Translations under genes and position numbers: made by a program
In this document: positions 1 to 9,330 of the stretch, in pieces
How the letters are laid out: each line of letters starts with the position of its first letter
How positions within the stretch are numbered: position 1 is the first letter of the stretch
The notes under the pieces: model-generated
Told to the model about the DNA's origin: nothing
What the model saw: only the letters and a program-made list of their open reading frames with translations
Databases searched by the model: none
Assembly (NCBI GenBank): GCA_016927425.1
Contig: JAFGMR010000072.1
Span: 1-64,000, forward strand
Reading direction: 5' to 3'
Length of the DNA stretch: 64,000 nt
From: Methanotrichaceae archaeon
Lineage (GTDB): Archaea > Halobacteriota > Methanosarcinia > Methanotrichales > Methanotrichaceae

Positions 1-41
1 AGCTTGGGAAGCTCATGTCCTAACCCCTGGACCACAGCCGC
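1..41 (-). tRNA. tRNA-Gly (CCC), 5' part only
   Basis: Read on the minus strand from position 41, the sequence gives acceptor strand GCGGCTG, a D arm with GTCC/GGAC stem around AGGGGTTA, and an anticodon stem TGAGC followed by loop TTCCCAA and the start of the 3' stem. The anticodon is CCC, so glycine. The variable loop, T arm and acceptor 3' strand lie beyond the window start. An AT-rich stretch reading GCTTTATCTT on this strand, about 35 bases upstream, could be its TATA box. Confidence 0.85.
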
Positions 42-196
42 ACGAAAGCGCCTATGCCTTTCGTTGAAGATAAAGCTTGTGCTACCCTTTATTCGATCCC
101 CGGCGAATCCCCAATCGGGGTTTAAGGCGGCTCTCCAGCGCTCAGATCTTGCGAGCGACCGCATACTTCATCCCCAATCGATGCAACCGAGGGATC

Positions 197-1294
197 ATGA
201 TAACCTTCCACAAGTTCAGCCCTCCCCCCTTCGAGGTGGTCGAGAGAAAGGGGATAGGCCATCCAGACAGCCTTGCAGACGGCATATCGGAGGCGATCTC
301 CAGGGACCTCTCCCGCGCCTATCTGGAGGAGCATGGGGAGATCTTGCATCACAACGTCGACAAGGTCCTGATCATCGGCGGGTGCGCGCATCCGACCTTC
401 GGAGGCGGACGATTGATCGATCCGCCAACCGTCATCGTCGGCGGCAGAGCCACGGTGCCGGAAGGCCGGTCCCTCGACGAGATCATCTACAAGGCGACTT
501 CCTCCCATCTGAAGAGCACCGTCCCGGGCCTATCCGACTTCCGGGTGGAGCCTCGAACCCGCGAGGGTGCGCCTGAGCTTCGCCGGCTCATCGGGCGGGG
601 AGCGAACGATACCTCGATCGGCGTCGGCTACGCCCCCTTGAACCCCGTCGAGGAGGTCGTAAAGGACCTGGAGGTGCTGATTCGAAAGGTCCGCGGGGTC
701 GGCCAGGACACGAAGGTCATGGCGGTTCGCCGGGGCGAGGAGCTGGGCCTCGTCGTCGCTGCAGCGATGGTCTCCTCCGAGATCGCATCCTTGGAAGAAT
801 ACATGGAGGCCAAGGAGAGGGTGAGGGATGCGGTGCTATCGAGGGTGGATGCAGAGGTCGTCGTAAACGCTGCAGACGAGGGCGAGAACATATTCCTCAC
901 GGTGACGGGAACATCGGCCGAGATGGGGGATGACGGCGCCACAGGCAGGGGAAACCGCGTAAACGGCCTGATAACCCCCATGAGGCCTATGACCATGGAG
1001 GCGGTTGCTGGAAAGAACCCGGTGAGCCATGTTGGAAAGATCTATAACGTCATTGCAGAGCGCGCAGCCGAGGAGGTGGCGGAGCTCGAAGGCGTGGAGG
1101 AGTCCTACGTCACACTGGTATCGCAGATAGGCGCTCCGCTTGGCAAGCCCCTCCTCCGCGGATGCAGGATCGCCGCAGCCGGGGGGGATCGCTCAATCAT
1201 CTCCTCCCAAGCGGAATCCATCATAGGCTATTGGCTGGAGAGGGTGGAAGATTTGGCTCTGGAGTTCGTTGCAGGGAGAATAGAGGTCTGCTAG
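197..1294 (+). CDS. mat: Archaeal-type S-adenosylmethionine synthetase
   Basis: Makes S-adenosylmethionine from methionine and ATP in the cytosol. The protein belongs to the archaeal MAT family, not bacterial MetK: the N-terminal [15 protein letters not shown], the central [14 protein letters not shown], the [16 protein letters not shown] segment and the SHVGKIYN segment are all present. The ATG at 197 starts at MITFHKF, which fits the family N-terminus; upstream in-frame codons (from 77) give an unlikely basic extension. From this start it is 365 residues, slightly shorter than the roughly 400 usual for the family. It runs alone, with the DUF5611 gene convergent downstream. Confidence 0.93.
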   Translation: MITFHKFSPPPFEVVERKGIGHPDSLADGISEAISRDLSRAYLEEHGEILHHNVDKVLIIGGCAHPTFGGGRLIDPPTVIVGGRATVPEGRSLDEIIYKATSSHLKSTVPGLSDFRVEPRTREGAPELRRLIGRGANDTSIGVGYAPLNPVEEVVKDLEVLIRKVRGVGQDTKVMAVRRGEELGLVVAAAMVSSEIASLEEYMEAKERVRDAVLSRVDAEVVVNAADEGENIFLTVTGTSAEMGDDGATGRGNRVNGLITPMRPMTMEAVAGKNPVSHVGKIYNVIAERAAEEVAELEGVEESYVTLVSQIGAPLGKPLLRGCRIAAAGGDRSIISSQAESIIGYWLERVEDLALEFVAGRIEVC

Positions 1295-1330
1295 GGGCGA
1301 TGCAGGGGCGAAGGACGAGGCTCTACCTCT

Positions 1331-1639
1331 TCAGCCCTGCTGCGCCTCCTTCTTTGCCATCTTCAGCCTCTGCTTTGCAGTGTATCCCGTTGCCTTCTCG
1401 AGGAAATTTCGAAAGCGGTGGTTGGTATCCAAGATCTCTGCGTCGTCCGCTTCTGGATTCGCCTCGGTGACAACGTTCATCTTCTTTCCATCCAGCCGTA
1501 CGGTGATGCTCTTGAGCGCGCCGTAGCTAAGGTGGAGATCATCCCCTTCCCGGCTAATCTGGCCGGGAAACTCCTCTTTTAGGGCCTCCTGGATGCGCTC
1601 CAGGTCGGGGCGAAAGCCCCTCTTAAGTGAATACTCCAT
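1331..1639 (-). CDS. DUF5611-family small protein
   Basis: A 102-residue soluble protein of unknown function. I recognise it as a DUF5611-like protein, a family seen in methanogens, from the N-terminal KRGFRPDLERIQ, the central LSYGALKSITVRLDGKKM and the C-terminal FLEKATGYTAKQRLKMAKK. It is acidic and basic mixed, with no signal peptide or membrane segment. The start ATG at 1639 follows a GGAG-poor leader. It sits downstream of enolase on the same strand, with about 55 bases between the enolase stop and this start, so the two may be cotranscribed. Function cannot be assigned from sequence. Confidence 0.75.
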   Translation of the reverse strand: MEYSLKRGFRPDLERIQEALKEEFPGQISREGDDLHLSYGALKSITVRLDGKKMNVVTEANPEADDAEILDTNHRFRNFLEKATGYTAKQRLKMAKKEAQQG

Positions 1640-1693
1640 GAGGGGGGGTGGTCTCTATTGCAGTATAGATCTTTCGAGCGATGGAAGCCGTGC

Positions 1694-2944
1694 TTAGAGC
1701 TTTGCGAAGGCGGCAGCGCTTCCCAGCTCCTCCTCTATTCTCAATAGCTGGTTGTACTTGGCGTTTCGCTCGCTTCGGGCAGGCGCTCCGGTCTTGAGCA
1801 GCTCCGCTCCAAGGGCAACGGCCACATCTGCGAGCGCCGAGTCCTCGGTCTCTGCGGAGCGATGGCTTGCCATGACCTTGTATCCCGCTCTAAAGGCCAT
1901 TCTCGCGGCGTCGAAGGCCTCGGAGACGGAGCCTATCTGATTGAGCTTTAAGAGCAGGGCGTTTGTGGCACCCATCCGGATCCCCTTCTCAAGCCTCGAT
2001 ATGTTCGTGACGTATAGGTCGTCTCCTACGATGATAGTCCCGGGAAGCCGCTTCGTCAGGGCTGCGAAGTCGTCGTAGGCCTCCTCTTCGAATGGATCTT
2101 CGATCAGGATTATGGGGTAGGTTGCGACGAGATCCGCGTAGAAGTCGACCATCTCCCCAGGCGAGAGGCGGTCTCCATCAACAGAGTAGCCGCCGTCCAG
2201 GTAGAAGCTGGATGCCGCGGCGTCGAGGCCGATCTTCACCTCCTCTGAGTAGCCGCTTGCATCGAGGGCGGCCATGATCGCGTCGAGGGCCTCGCCGGTC
2301 TTCGTAAGCGGGGGTGCGTATCCTCCCTCGAAGCCGACGTTCGTTGCGCCTGCGCCATAGCGACCCTTGAGGATGTTTCCCAGCGTGTGATATGTCTCTG
2401 CGGCCATGCGCAGCCCCTCGGAGAACCGTTTGGCTTCGATGGGAAGGATCATGAACTCCTGGATGGAGAGATCGTTTCCTGCGTGCTGGCCCCCGTTGAG
2501 GACGTTGAGCGAAGGGACGGGCAGGCGGCAGGTGTTCACCCCTCCAAGGTATCGATATAGGGGCATGCCCAGCGAGCTCGCCGCGGCCTTTGCAACGGCG
2601 AGGGATACGCCCAAGATGGCGTTTGCCCCGAGGACGGACTTGTTTGGAGTGCCGTCGAGCTCGATCATCAGTTGGTCGATGGAGCGCTGGTCCAAGGAGT
2701 TTGTCCCCATTAGCTTTGGAGCGATGACGTTGTTCACATTATCGACCGCCTTCAGGACGCCCTTGCCGCCATAACGATCTCCACCATCCCTCAGCTCGAG
2801 AGCCTCATGGGTTCCGGTCGAGGCTCCCGAAGGGACGGCAGCTCGGCCAAAGCCGCAACAAGTGCATATGTCTACCTCTACGGTGGGATTGCCCCGGGAG
2901 TCCAGGATCTCACGGGCGTGTATCTTCTCGATCTCCATTGACAT
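1694..2944 (-). CDS. eno: Enolase
   Basis: Interconverts 2-phosphoglycerate and phosphoenolpyruvate; in a methanogen it serves mainly gluconeogenesis. At 416 residues it has the full family length. Visible signatures are the N-terminal AREILDSRGNPTVEV, the mobile SGASTG loop, EDPFEEEAYDD (metal ligand region), GDDLYVTN, and the catalytic-lysine segment LLLKLNQIGSVSEA followed by SHRSAETED. The start at 2944 lies about 30 bases downstream of a GTTAAATAAAC TATA-like box (complement 2973-2983), implying a very short leader. A Met two codons in (MEIEKI) is an equally possible start. Confidence 0.96.
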   Translation of the reverse strand: MSMEIEKIHAREILDSRGNPTVEVDICTCCGFGRAAVPSGASTGTHEALELRDGGDRYGGKGVLKAVDNVNNVIAPKLMGTNSLDQRSIDQLMIELDGTPNKSVLGANAILGVSLAVAKAAASSLGMPLYRYLGGVNTCRLPVPSLNVLNGGQHAGNDLSIQEFMILPIEAKRFSEGLRMAAETYHTLGNILKGRYGAGATNVGFEGGYAPPLTKTGEALDAIMAALDASGYSEEVKIGLDAAASSFYLDGGYSVDGDRLSPGEMVDFYADLVATYPIILIEDPFEEEAYDDFAALTKRLPGTIIVGDDLYVTNISRLEKGIRMGATNALLLKLNQIGSVSEAFDAARMAFRAGYKVMASHRSAETEDSALADVAVALGAELLKTGAPARSERNAKYNQLLRIEEELGSAAAFAKL

Positions 2945-3136
2945 GATCTATCACAAATCCCTAATCATCGGCAGTTTATTTAACATTGGCGAGGGGCGAG
3001 GGGCGATTGCCTTATTTGCAGATCATAGATCGATGGGCGGCTCGATTTGATCATAATGATGTTATTCGATTGAGGCTTCTTGCTTGAGATAACGATTAAG
3101 ATGTATGAGCCGCCATGAGGGGGGTTGGTAGATTAC

Positions 3137-3544
3137 ATGGGGTCGAAGCAGATGGAGTACACTGAGAAGGTGATGGATCATTTCATGAATCCACGCAACG
3201 TCGGCCTGATGGAAGATCCCGACGGTCACGGAAAGGTCGGAAATCCGGTATGTGGGGATGTGATGGAGATCTTCATTAAGGTTGAGGACGATGTCATAAA
3301 GGATGTCAAGTTTCGCACGTTCGGATGCGCTGCCGCCATCGCTACGAGCAGCATGACGACTGAGATGATAAAGGGAAAGACACTGGATGAGGCGATGCAT
3401 CTATCCCGAGACGACGTGGCTCGTGCGCTCGGCGGCCTTCCACCCCAGAAGCTGCACTGTTCCAATCTGGCCGCAGACGCCCTGCACGATGCGATAAAGG
3501 ATTATCGCAGTCGAGGGGGGGATGGTATCGATCGGATCTCTTGA
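3137..3544 (+). CDS. iscU: IscU/NifU-type Fe-S cluster scaffold protein
   Basis: Assembles Fe-S clusters using sulfur from a cysteine desulfurase and passes them to apoproteins. The 135-residue protein is a single NifU N-terminal (IscU) domain. The three cluster cysteines are in NPVCGD (C39), TFGCAAA (C64) and KLHCSN (C108), and the conserved Asp two residues after C39 is present. The ATG at 3137 is chosen because GAGGGGGG lies about 11 bases upstream; a TTG at 3125 would have no ribosome site. A cysteine desulfurase lies 17 kb away at 19555-20709 rather than adjacent. Confidence 0.92.
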   Translation: MGSKQMEYTEKVMDHFMNPRNVGLMEDPDGHGKVGNPVCGDVMEIFIKVEDDVIKDVKFRTFGCAAAIATSSMTTEMIKGKTLDEAMHLSRDDVARALGGLPPQKLHCSNLAADALHDAIKDYRSRGGDGIDRIS

Positions 3545-3666
3545 TGGCCATGAAGATGGGATCCAAGCCGAGTGGCCTCCTCATCGCTTTGGAGATGTCC
3601 AGAGGTGGTGTTGGTCAATCTCCTCCAAATTTAATATATTTTAATTTAAATTTTCTGATGGTCGTA

Positions 3667-3681
3667 CGAAATCCTTATATA
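3667..3681 (+). promoter_or_regulatory. Thermosome promoter (BRE + TATA)
   Basis: CGAAAT followed by CCTTATATAG matches an archaeal BRE/TATA pair. The expected transcription start about 25 bases further on (near 3702) precedes the GGAGGACT ribosome site and the TTG start at 3728. Confidence 0.65.
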
Positions 3682-3727
3682 GAACTTCAAACTGCCTAAT
3701 CAACAAAATGGTTATGGAGGACTGGCA

Positions 3728-5356
3728 TTGGCTGGTTTGAGCGGTTACCCAATTATCGTTTTAAAGGAAGGACATAAGCGTGAGTCGGGCAAGGAGGCCC
3801 AGCACAAGAACATCACGGTCGCTCGAGCGGTGGCCGAGTCTGTGCGTAGCTCCTTGGGCCCCAAGGGCATGGACAAGATGCTAATCAGCAACTCCGGAGA
3901 TGCTGTGATCACCAACGATGGGGCAACGATCCTCTGGGAGATGAACGTGGACAATCCCGTTGGCAAGATGATCGTGGAGGTAGCGAGAGCCCAGGATGAC
4001 GAGGTTGGGGATGGCACGACCACAGCGGTGATCATCGCAGGCGAGCTGTTGAAGGAGGCCGAGGCCCTCATCGATCAGGGCGTCCATCCGACGATGATCG
4101 TCCAGGGCTACAGACAGGCTCAGGCTCAGGCGAGCAAGGTGCTCGATGAGATGGCGGTCCCGGTCAAACGCGAGGATCGGGCAATGCTCGAGCGAATAGC
4201 CCAGACGGCCATGACCGGCAAGGGCATAGAGTCCATGAAGGGGAAGCTCTCCGGAATCGGCGTGGATGCCGCCCTCGCGGTGGAGGAGAACGGCAAGGTG
4301 GACGTTGAGCATCGGATCAAGACGATAAAGATCATCGGAGGCTCTTTGGAGGACTCCCAGCTGAACTTGGGCGTGGTGTTGGATAAAGAGCGTCTCAATC
4401 CCTCGATGCCTCGGCAGGTGTCGGATGCAGCAATAGTCCTCCTCGATGGAACCCTCGAGCTCAAGAAGCTAGGCACCGATGCCAAGATCAAGATCACCGA
4501 GGCCACGGAGCTCAGGAGCTTCAAGGAGGGCGAGGAGACGATACTCGCTGGCCTCGTGGAGCACTTGTCTCGAATGGGGGCGAACGTAGTCTTCTGTCAG
4601 AAGGGCATAGGGCTTACTGCATCTCACTTCCTAGCCAAGCATGGCATAATGGCTGCAAGGCGCATCAGCGATGAGGATATGAAGATGCTCGCCTTGGCGA
4701 CGGGCGCTAAAATCGTGGGCGATGCGATGCAGCTCGGCGAGGCAGACCTCGGCCGTGCCGATCTCGTGGAGGAGCGGAAAGTCGGCAAGGAGAAGAGCAT
4801 GATCTTCATTGAGGGATGCCAGAACCCCAAGGCTGTATCCATAATCATCAGAGGCGTCTCAGAGATCTATCTGGATGAGATCGAGAGGGCGCTTAACGAC
4901 GCCCTCGAGGTAGTCGGAGACGTGATCACCTACGGCAAGGTGGTCCCAGGAGGAGGCGCTCCGGAGGTTGAGGTTGCAGAGCGGGTAAGGCAATACGCAG
5001 CGACCCTCACCGGCCGTAACCAGCTTGCTGCAATGGCCTTCGCCAAGGCCATGGAGTCCATTCCAGTGACATTGGCCGAGAACGCTGGACACAATGCAGT
5101 GGACTGCCTGGTCTCGCTGCGATCAGCACATGGCCAGGGGAACAAGAGCCATGGACTCGATTTTATGAGCGGAAAGCCCGTGGACATGATGGAACTGGGA
5201 GTTGTGGAGCCTCTCGCAGTCAAGCAGCAGGCCATCAAGTCCGCGACCGAGGCTGCCACAATGGTGCTCAGAATAGATGATGTTCTCGCAGCCGAGAGGA
5301 AGGAGATGACCCCTGGCCCAGGCCAGAGCCCCCATGACTACACAAGGATGGGCTAA
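3728..5356 (+). CDS. thsA: Thermosome (group II chaperonin) subunit
   Basis: ATP-driven double-ring chaperonin subunit that folds cytosolic proteins. Family signatures are [20 protein letters not shown], the ATP-site [10 protein letters not shown], and [11 protein letters not shown] near the C-terminal equatorial domain. Length 542 is normal. It begins with TTG at 3728, nine bases after GGAGGACT. Unusually, the C-terminus ends in [13 protein letters not shown] and lacks the Gly-Gly-Met tail common in thermosomes. It is followed by a strong hairpin terminator and then by grpE, dnaK and dnaJ, so group II chaperonin and the bacterial-type Hsp70 system are neighbours here. Confidence 0.96.
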   Translation: MAGLSGYPIIVLKEGHKRESGKEAQHKNITVARAVAESVRSSLGPKGMDKMLISNSGDAVITNDGATILWEMNVDNPVGKMIVEVARAQDDEVGDGTTTAVIIAGELLKEAEALIDQGVHPTMIVQGYRQAQAQASKVLDEMAVPVKREDRAMLERIAQTAMTGKGIESMKGKLSGIGVDAALAVEENGKVDVEHRIKTIKIIGGSLEDSQLNLGVVLDKERLNPSMPRQVSDAAIVLLDGTLELKKLGTDAKIKITEATELRSFKEGEETILAGLVEHLSRMGANVVFCQKGIGLTASHFLAKHGIMAARRISDEDMKMLALATGAKIVGDAMQLGEADLGRADLVEERKVGKEKSMIFIEGCQNPKAVSIIIRGVSEIYLDEIERALNDALEVVGDVITYGKVVPGGGAPEVEVAERVRQYAATLTGRNQLAAMAFAKAMESIPVTLAENAGHNAVDCLVSLRSAHGQGNKSHGLDFMSGKPVDMMELGVVEPLAVKQQAIKSATEAATMVLRIDDVLAAERKEMTPGPGQSPHDYTRMG

Positions 5357-5363
5357 GGTTTGC

Positions 5364-5391
5364 GGCCCCCTTGCGGGGGCCTCTCTCCTCT
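5364..5391 (+). terminator. Hairpin terminator after thermosome gene
   Basis: A perfect 7-bp stem GGCCCCC/GGGGGCC with loop TTGC, followed by the pyrimidine tract TCTCTCCTCTT, sits 8 bases after the thermosome stop codon. Confidence 0.6.
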
Positions 5392-5445
5392 TAAACGCCG
5401 AGGCAGATAAGGGATCGATTGGAGCACTCTGGAGGACTTAGCCTT

Positions 5446-5997
5446 ATGGCGAGGAAGACTGACCCTGAGAGGGCGCAAGAGGCTTGCGAAGATGAGCAGG
5501 CGGCCTTGGATCGGGGTGAAGGCGATTTTGGGGAGGAGATAGCTCCCTCCAAGGTGGCTCGAGAGGAGCTTGAGCGTCAGCTTGAGGAGGCCAAGACGCA
5601 GTCAAAGGAGCGTCTGGACCAGTTGCTCAGGTGTCAGGCCGACATGGAGAACGCCTTGAAGAGGGCGGCTCGTGAACGGCAGGAGATGTCCAAGTACGCC
5701 TCGGAGCGTATTATAACCAGGCTCCTTGGCATTCTCGATAGCCTCGAGGAGGCGGCAAAGCACGACGCAGGATCCAAGGTCCTTTTAAACCAGTTCATGG
5801 ACGTGATGAGGGGAGAAGGCCTATCTCCAATCGATGCGATTGGCAGGAAGTTCGATCCCAACTTCCATGAGGCCATGATGTGCGTCTCTTCAGATGAGCT
5901 GGACGATGATTACGTCGCCCAGGAGTTCCAGAGGGGCTATACCCTCCACTCCAAAGTCATCCGCACCTCCAAGGTTGCTGTGGCTAAGAGACAATAA
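5446..5997 (+). CDS. grpE: GrpE nucleotide-exchange factor
   Basis: Exchanges ADP for ATP on DnaK. The 183-residue protein has an acidic N-terminus, a long coiled coil (about residues 30-90, heptad-rich EELERQLEEAKTQSKERLDQLL), and the C-terminal beta domain with GRKFDPNFHEAMM and VAQEFQRGYTLHSKVIRTSKVAV. The ATG at 5446 follows GGAGGA by 9 bases; the upstream TTG at 5419 has no such site. Hsp70 systems in archaea are generally regarded as acquired from bacteria; here the full grpE-dnaK-dnaJ order is kept. Confidence 0.95.
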   Translation: MARKTDPERAQEACEDEQAALDRGEGDFGEEIAPSKVAREELERQLEEAKTQSKERLDQLLRCQADMENALKRAARERQEMSKYASERIITRLLGILDSLEEAAKHDAGSKVLLNQFMDVMRGEGLSPIDAIGRKFDPNFHEAMMCVSSDELDDDYVAQEFQRGYTLHSKVIRTSKVAVAKRQ

Positions 5998-6000
5998 ACA

Positions 6001-6012
6001 TTAAATATTTAC
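6001..6012 (+). promoter_or_regulatory. Possible dnaK promoter TATA box
   Basis: TTAAATATTTAC lies right after the grpE stop and about 40 bases before the dnaK TTG, so dnaK may have its own promoter besides read-through from grpE. A GAGGAAGTGG ribosome site follows at 6036-6045. Confidence 0.45.
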
Positions 6013-6049
6013 AATGTGCTTATTATGATTGGTTTGAGGAAGTGGTAAC

Positions 6050-7912
6050 TTGGCTAAGATTATAGGAATAGATCTGGGAACCAGCAACTCTGCGGCAGCG
6101 GTGCTCATGGCCGGAAGGCCTACGATCATCCCCAGCGCAGAGGGTACCAGCCTGGGCGGAAAGGCATTTCCATCCTATGTGGCCTTCACCAAGGAAGGCC
6201 AGGTGCTTGTGGGTGAGCCGGCCAAGAGACAATCGGTGACCAATCCCGAGGGTACGATCACCGGAATCAAGCGAAAGATGGGCACGGACTACAAGGTTCG
6301 GGTCTATAACAAGGAGTATAGCCCCGAGGAGGTCTCTGCCCAGATACTGAGGAAGATCAAGCAGGATGCCGAGGCACATCTCGGCGACAAGGTTGATCAG
6401 GCGGTCATCACGGTCCCCGCCTACTTCAATGACAACCAGAGGCAGGCCACGAAGGATGCGGGAACAATCGCCGGCCTGAACGTTATGCGCATCATAAACG
6501 AGCCAACCGCCGCAGCACTTGCCTATGGTCTGGACAAGAAAGGCGACCAGAAGCTTATGGTCTTCGACCTTGGCGGAGGCACCCTCGACGTTACGATAAT
6601 GGAGATCGGCGAGGGCGTGTTCGAGGTTCGCTCAACGAGCGGGGACACACAGCTCGGCGGCAGGGATATGGACGAGCGGCTGATGGACTACATTCTGGAG
6701 AAGTTCAAGCAGGAGTCCGGGGTCGACCTGCGCAAGGATTCGATGGCCATGCAGAGGTTGAGAGAGGCCACGGAGGTTGCGAAGATCGAGCTCTCATCCG
6801 TTCCCCAGACCAACCTGAACCTGCCCTACATAACGGCCGACACTTCAGGACCCAAACATCTATCGATGACGATCAGCCGGGCCAAGCTCGAGGAGCTGAT
6901 CCGCGACGTGCTCGAGAGGTGCAAGGGGCCGATGATCCAGGCCCTCAGCGACTCCAAGCTCGAGAAGTCCGAGGTCGATCGCATCATACTGGTGGGCGGT
7001 CCCACTCGAATGCCGGTTGTGCAGAGCTTCGTCAAGGACTTCATGAACAAGGATGCAGAGCGTGGCGTCGACCCGATGGAGTGCGTCGCAATGGGCGCGG
7101 CAATCCAAGCGGGCGTCCTGGGCGGCGAGGTCAAGGACCTCCTACTGCTCGACGTAACCCCTCTGAGCTTAGGGATAGAGACCCTGGGCGCGGTCACAAC
7201 GAAGTTGATCGAGAGGAATACAACGATTCCCACCAGAAAGAGCCAGATCTTCACGACGGCTGCCGACAATCAGACGCAGGTGGAGATAAATGTGCTCCAG
7301 GGTGAGAGGCAGTTTGCCCACGACAACATCTCCTTGGGCAGGTTTGCCCTGACAGGCATTCCTCCCGCGCCACGAGGCATACCACAGATCGAGGTTACCT
7401 TCGATATCGACGCAAACGGCATCATCCACGTCTCCGCGAAGGATATGGCGACGGGCAAGGCTCAGACCATCACCATCACAGCCCCTCACAAGCTGGGCAA
7501 GGATGAGATCGATCGTAAGATCAAGGAGGCTGAGAAGTACGCCGAGGAGGATGCCGCGCGCCGCGAGGAGATCGAGACCCGGAACCAGGCCGATACGATG
7601 GTCTACAGCTCCGAAAAGATGCTGAAGGAAGCCGGGGATATCGCGACAAGCGATCAGAAGGAGAAGATCGAGAAGGGCATAGCCGATCTTAAGGAGGCCT
7701 TGGCAGGGACCGATATAGAGGCTGTCAAGTCCAAGATGGAGGCGCTCCAGAACGCCGTCTACGAGCTCTCCACGGCCATGTACCAGCGAGCCGCCCAAGA
7801 GGCCCAGAAGGCGTCTGGAGGGGGAGCTCAGCAGGGTGGGTCGGAGTCATCCTCCGAGCAGGACCAGACCTTCGATGCCGACTACGAGGTCGTAAACGAG
7901 GAGAAGAAGTAG
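6050..7912 (+). CDS. dnaK: Molecular chaperone DnaK (Hsp70)
   Basis: ATP-dependent chaperone. N-terminal ATPase domain (about 1-370) shows [61 protein letters not shown] and VGGPTRMP; the substrate-binding domain follows with [11 protein letters not shown] and the beta-sandwich [15 protein letters not shown]; the helical lid ends in a Gly/Gln/Ser-rich linker and an acidic tail. Length 620 is typical. It starts with TTG at 6050 after a GAGGAAG site. Works with GrpE upstream and DnaJ 31 bases downstream. Confidence 0.97.
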   Translation: MAKIIGIDLGTSNSAAAVLMAGRPTIIPSAEGTSLGGKAFPSYVAFTKEGQVLVGEPAKRQSVTNPEGTITGIKRKMGTDYKVRVYNKEYSPEEVSAQILRKIKQDAEAHLGDKVDQAVITVPAYFNDNQRQATKDAGTIAGLNVMRIINEPTAAALAYGLDKKGDQKLMVFDLGGGTLDVTIMEIGEGVFEVRSTSGDTQLGGRDMDERLMDYILEKFKQESGVDLRKDSMAMQRLREATEVAKIELSSVPQTNLNLPYITADTSGPKHLSMTISRAKLEELIRDVLERCKGPMIQALSDSKLEKSEVDRIILVGGPTRMPVVQSFVKDFMNKDAERGVDPMECVAMGAAIQAGVLGGEVKDLLLLDVTPLSLGIETLGAVTTKLIERNTTIPTRKSQIFTTAADNQTQVEINVLQGERQFAHDNISLGRFALTGIPPAPRGIPQIEVTFDIDANGIIHVSAKDMATGKAQTITITAPHKLGKDEIDRKIKEAEKYAEEDAARREEIETRNQADTMVYSSEKMLKEAGDIATSDQKEKIEKGIADLKEALAGTDIEAVKSKMEALQNAVYELSTAMYQRAAQEAQKASGGGAQQGGSESSSEQDQTFDADYEVVNEEKK

Positions 7913-7943
7913 CCGCCAATTGCAACCGATTTAGGAGATCGAG

Positions 7944-9092
7944 ATGCCGGATAAGAGGGACTACTACGACGTCCTTGGCGTATCCAAGGACGCCGGAGAC
8001 AAGGAGGTCAAGAGCGCCTATAGGAAGCTGGCGATGAAGTATCATCCAGACCGCTCCGACGCCCCCGATGCCGAGGAGCGGTTCAAGGAGATCTCGGAAG
8101 CCTATGCGGTTCTCTCCGATCCTCAGAAGAGAAGGCAATACGACCAGTTCGGTCACTCCGGCATCTCAGGCCAGTACTCACAGGAGGATCTCTTCCGGGG
8201 AGTCGACTTCGAGGATCTGCTGCGAGGCTTCGGCGGCGGTGGCAGCATCTTCGACATGTTCTTCGGCGGCGGTGGCGGAAGTCGCGGCCCGTCGAGGGGA
8301 AGGGATCTGCGCTTCGACCTCGACCTGTCGCTCGAGGAGGCGGCCTCTGGGCATGAGACCACCATCCAGGTTCCCCGTTCAGAGAATTGCCCAACCTGCA
8401 ATGGCTCGGGCGCAAGGCCCGGGACAAATCCGGCTAGTTGCGGAAACTGTCACGGCTCAGGCCATATTACCCGCGCCCAGCAAACGCCATTTGGCCAGAT
8501 GATCTCCTCGACGACCTGCCCCAAGTGCGGCGGCAGAGGCCAGATAATCACCTCCCCTTGCGAGGACTGCAATGGGTCGGGAAGGGTCCGCCGAGTGAGA
8601 AGGATAAACGTGAAGATCCCTGCCGGCGTAGAGTCAGGCCAGCATCTCAAGCTGCGTGGCCAGGGGGAGGCAGGCCCTGTCGGTTCAGGCGGATCGGCTC
8701 CTTCCGGAGACCTCTACGTCTTCGTGAACGTGAGGCCGCATCCTGTCTTTCGAAGGATCGACGACGACCTCCTCCAGGAGTCCCACGTCAGCATCACCCA
8801 GGCAGCCCTTGGAACGGATCTGGAGGTGCCGACCCTTGATGGGAGGGCCAAGATCAAGGTCCCTCCGGGCACCCAGAGCGGCACGGTCTTTCGCCTGCGA
8901 GGCAAGGGCATGCCCAGCCTTCATGGCGGGACCGGCGACATGCACGTCAAGCTGAACCTGCGAACTCCAACCAATCTCACATCCCGCCAGCGCCAGCTTC
9001 TCGAGGAGCTCGCAAGGGAGTTTGGAGAGCAGAAGCAGGGGAAGAGCTTCATCGACAAGATCGTCGACGAGGTGAAGGGCGCGGTACAGTAG
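7944..9092 (+). CDS. dnaJ: Chaperone DnaJ (type I Hsp40)
   Basis: Delivers substrates to DnaK and stimulates its ATPase. Domains in order: J domain with the HPD motif in KYHPDRSD (about residues 33-35), a Gly/Phe-rich linker, a zinc region with four CxxCxGxG repeats ([32 protein letters not shown]), and the C-terminal peptide-binding domains. Length 382 is typical of type I DnaJ. ATG at 7944 follows AGGAGAT. It closes the chaperone block. Confidence 0.97.
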   Translation: MPDKRDYYDVLGVSKDAGDKEVKSAYRKLAMKYHPDRSDAPDAEERFKEISEAYAVLSDPQKRRQYDQFGHSGISGQYSQEDLFRGVDFEDLLRGFGGGGSIFDMFFGGGGGSRGPSRGRDLRFDLDLSLEEAASGHETTIQVPRSENCPTCNGSGARPGTNPASCGNCHGSGHITRAQQTPFGQMISSTTCPKCGGRGQIITSPCEDCNGSGRVRRVRRINVKIPAGVESGQHLKLRGQGEAGPVGSGGSAPSGDLYVFVNVRPHPVFRRIDDDLLQESHVSITQAALGTDLEVPTLDGRAKIKVPPGTQSGTVFRLRGKGMPSLHGGTGDMHVKLNLRTPTNLTSRQRQLLEELAREFGEQKQGKSFIDKIVDEVKGAVQ

Positions 9093-9157
9093 CGGCAGGA
9101 TCTGGGAATCAAAGCGAGGGGATCGCGGAGTTTGGGAAAAAATAGTTGCCCGGCCGG

Positions 9158-9274
9158 CTACTTCACGAGCACCATCGGCACTCCGCAGCAGACAAGCTTG
9201 CCGTAGCTTGCCTCCTTGACCTCGACTACGTTTCCGCATTTTTCGCACTTGTATATCTCTCCCACCTGGGTCAT
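9158..9274 (-). CDS. Desulforedoxin-like one-iron protein, 38 residues
   Basis: A very small gene. The 38-residue product begins MTQVGEIYKCEKCG, continues with VVEVKEASYGKLVCCG and ends MVLVK. The spacing CxxC...CC, the YKC and the CCGxxM end match desulforedoxin and the N-terminal domain of desulfoferrodoxin, which bind one iron through four cysteines. An ideal ribosome site GGAGGTGATC sits 6 bases before the ATG. A likely role is electron transfer in oxygen or superoxide defence; that is inferred from the family. The neighbouring downstream gene is dnaJ (convergent), upstream is mscS. Confidence 0.87.
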   Translation of the reverse strand: MTQVGEIYKCEKCGNVVEVKEASYGKLVCCGVPMVLVK

Positions 9275-9330
9275 GACCGATCACCTCCAAGATATTCTAC
9301 GATATATTCGTCCCTCATCGTTAATCATGG

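Noticed and set aside
4-576. 190-codon ORF overlapping the AdoMet synthetase gene
   Set aside because: Arg/Pro-rich shadow frame; the conserved protein lies in the other frame.
6826-7798. Long minus-strand ORFs opposite dnaK
   Set aside because: They mirror the codon bias of dnaK, a usual shadow in GC-rich genes.
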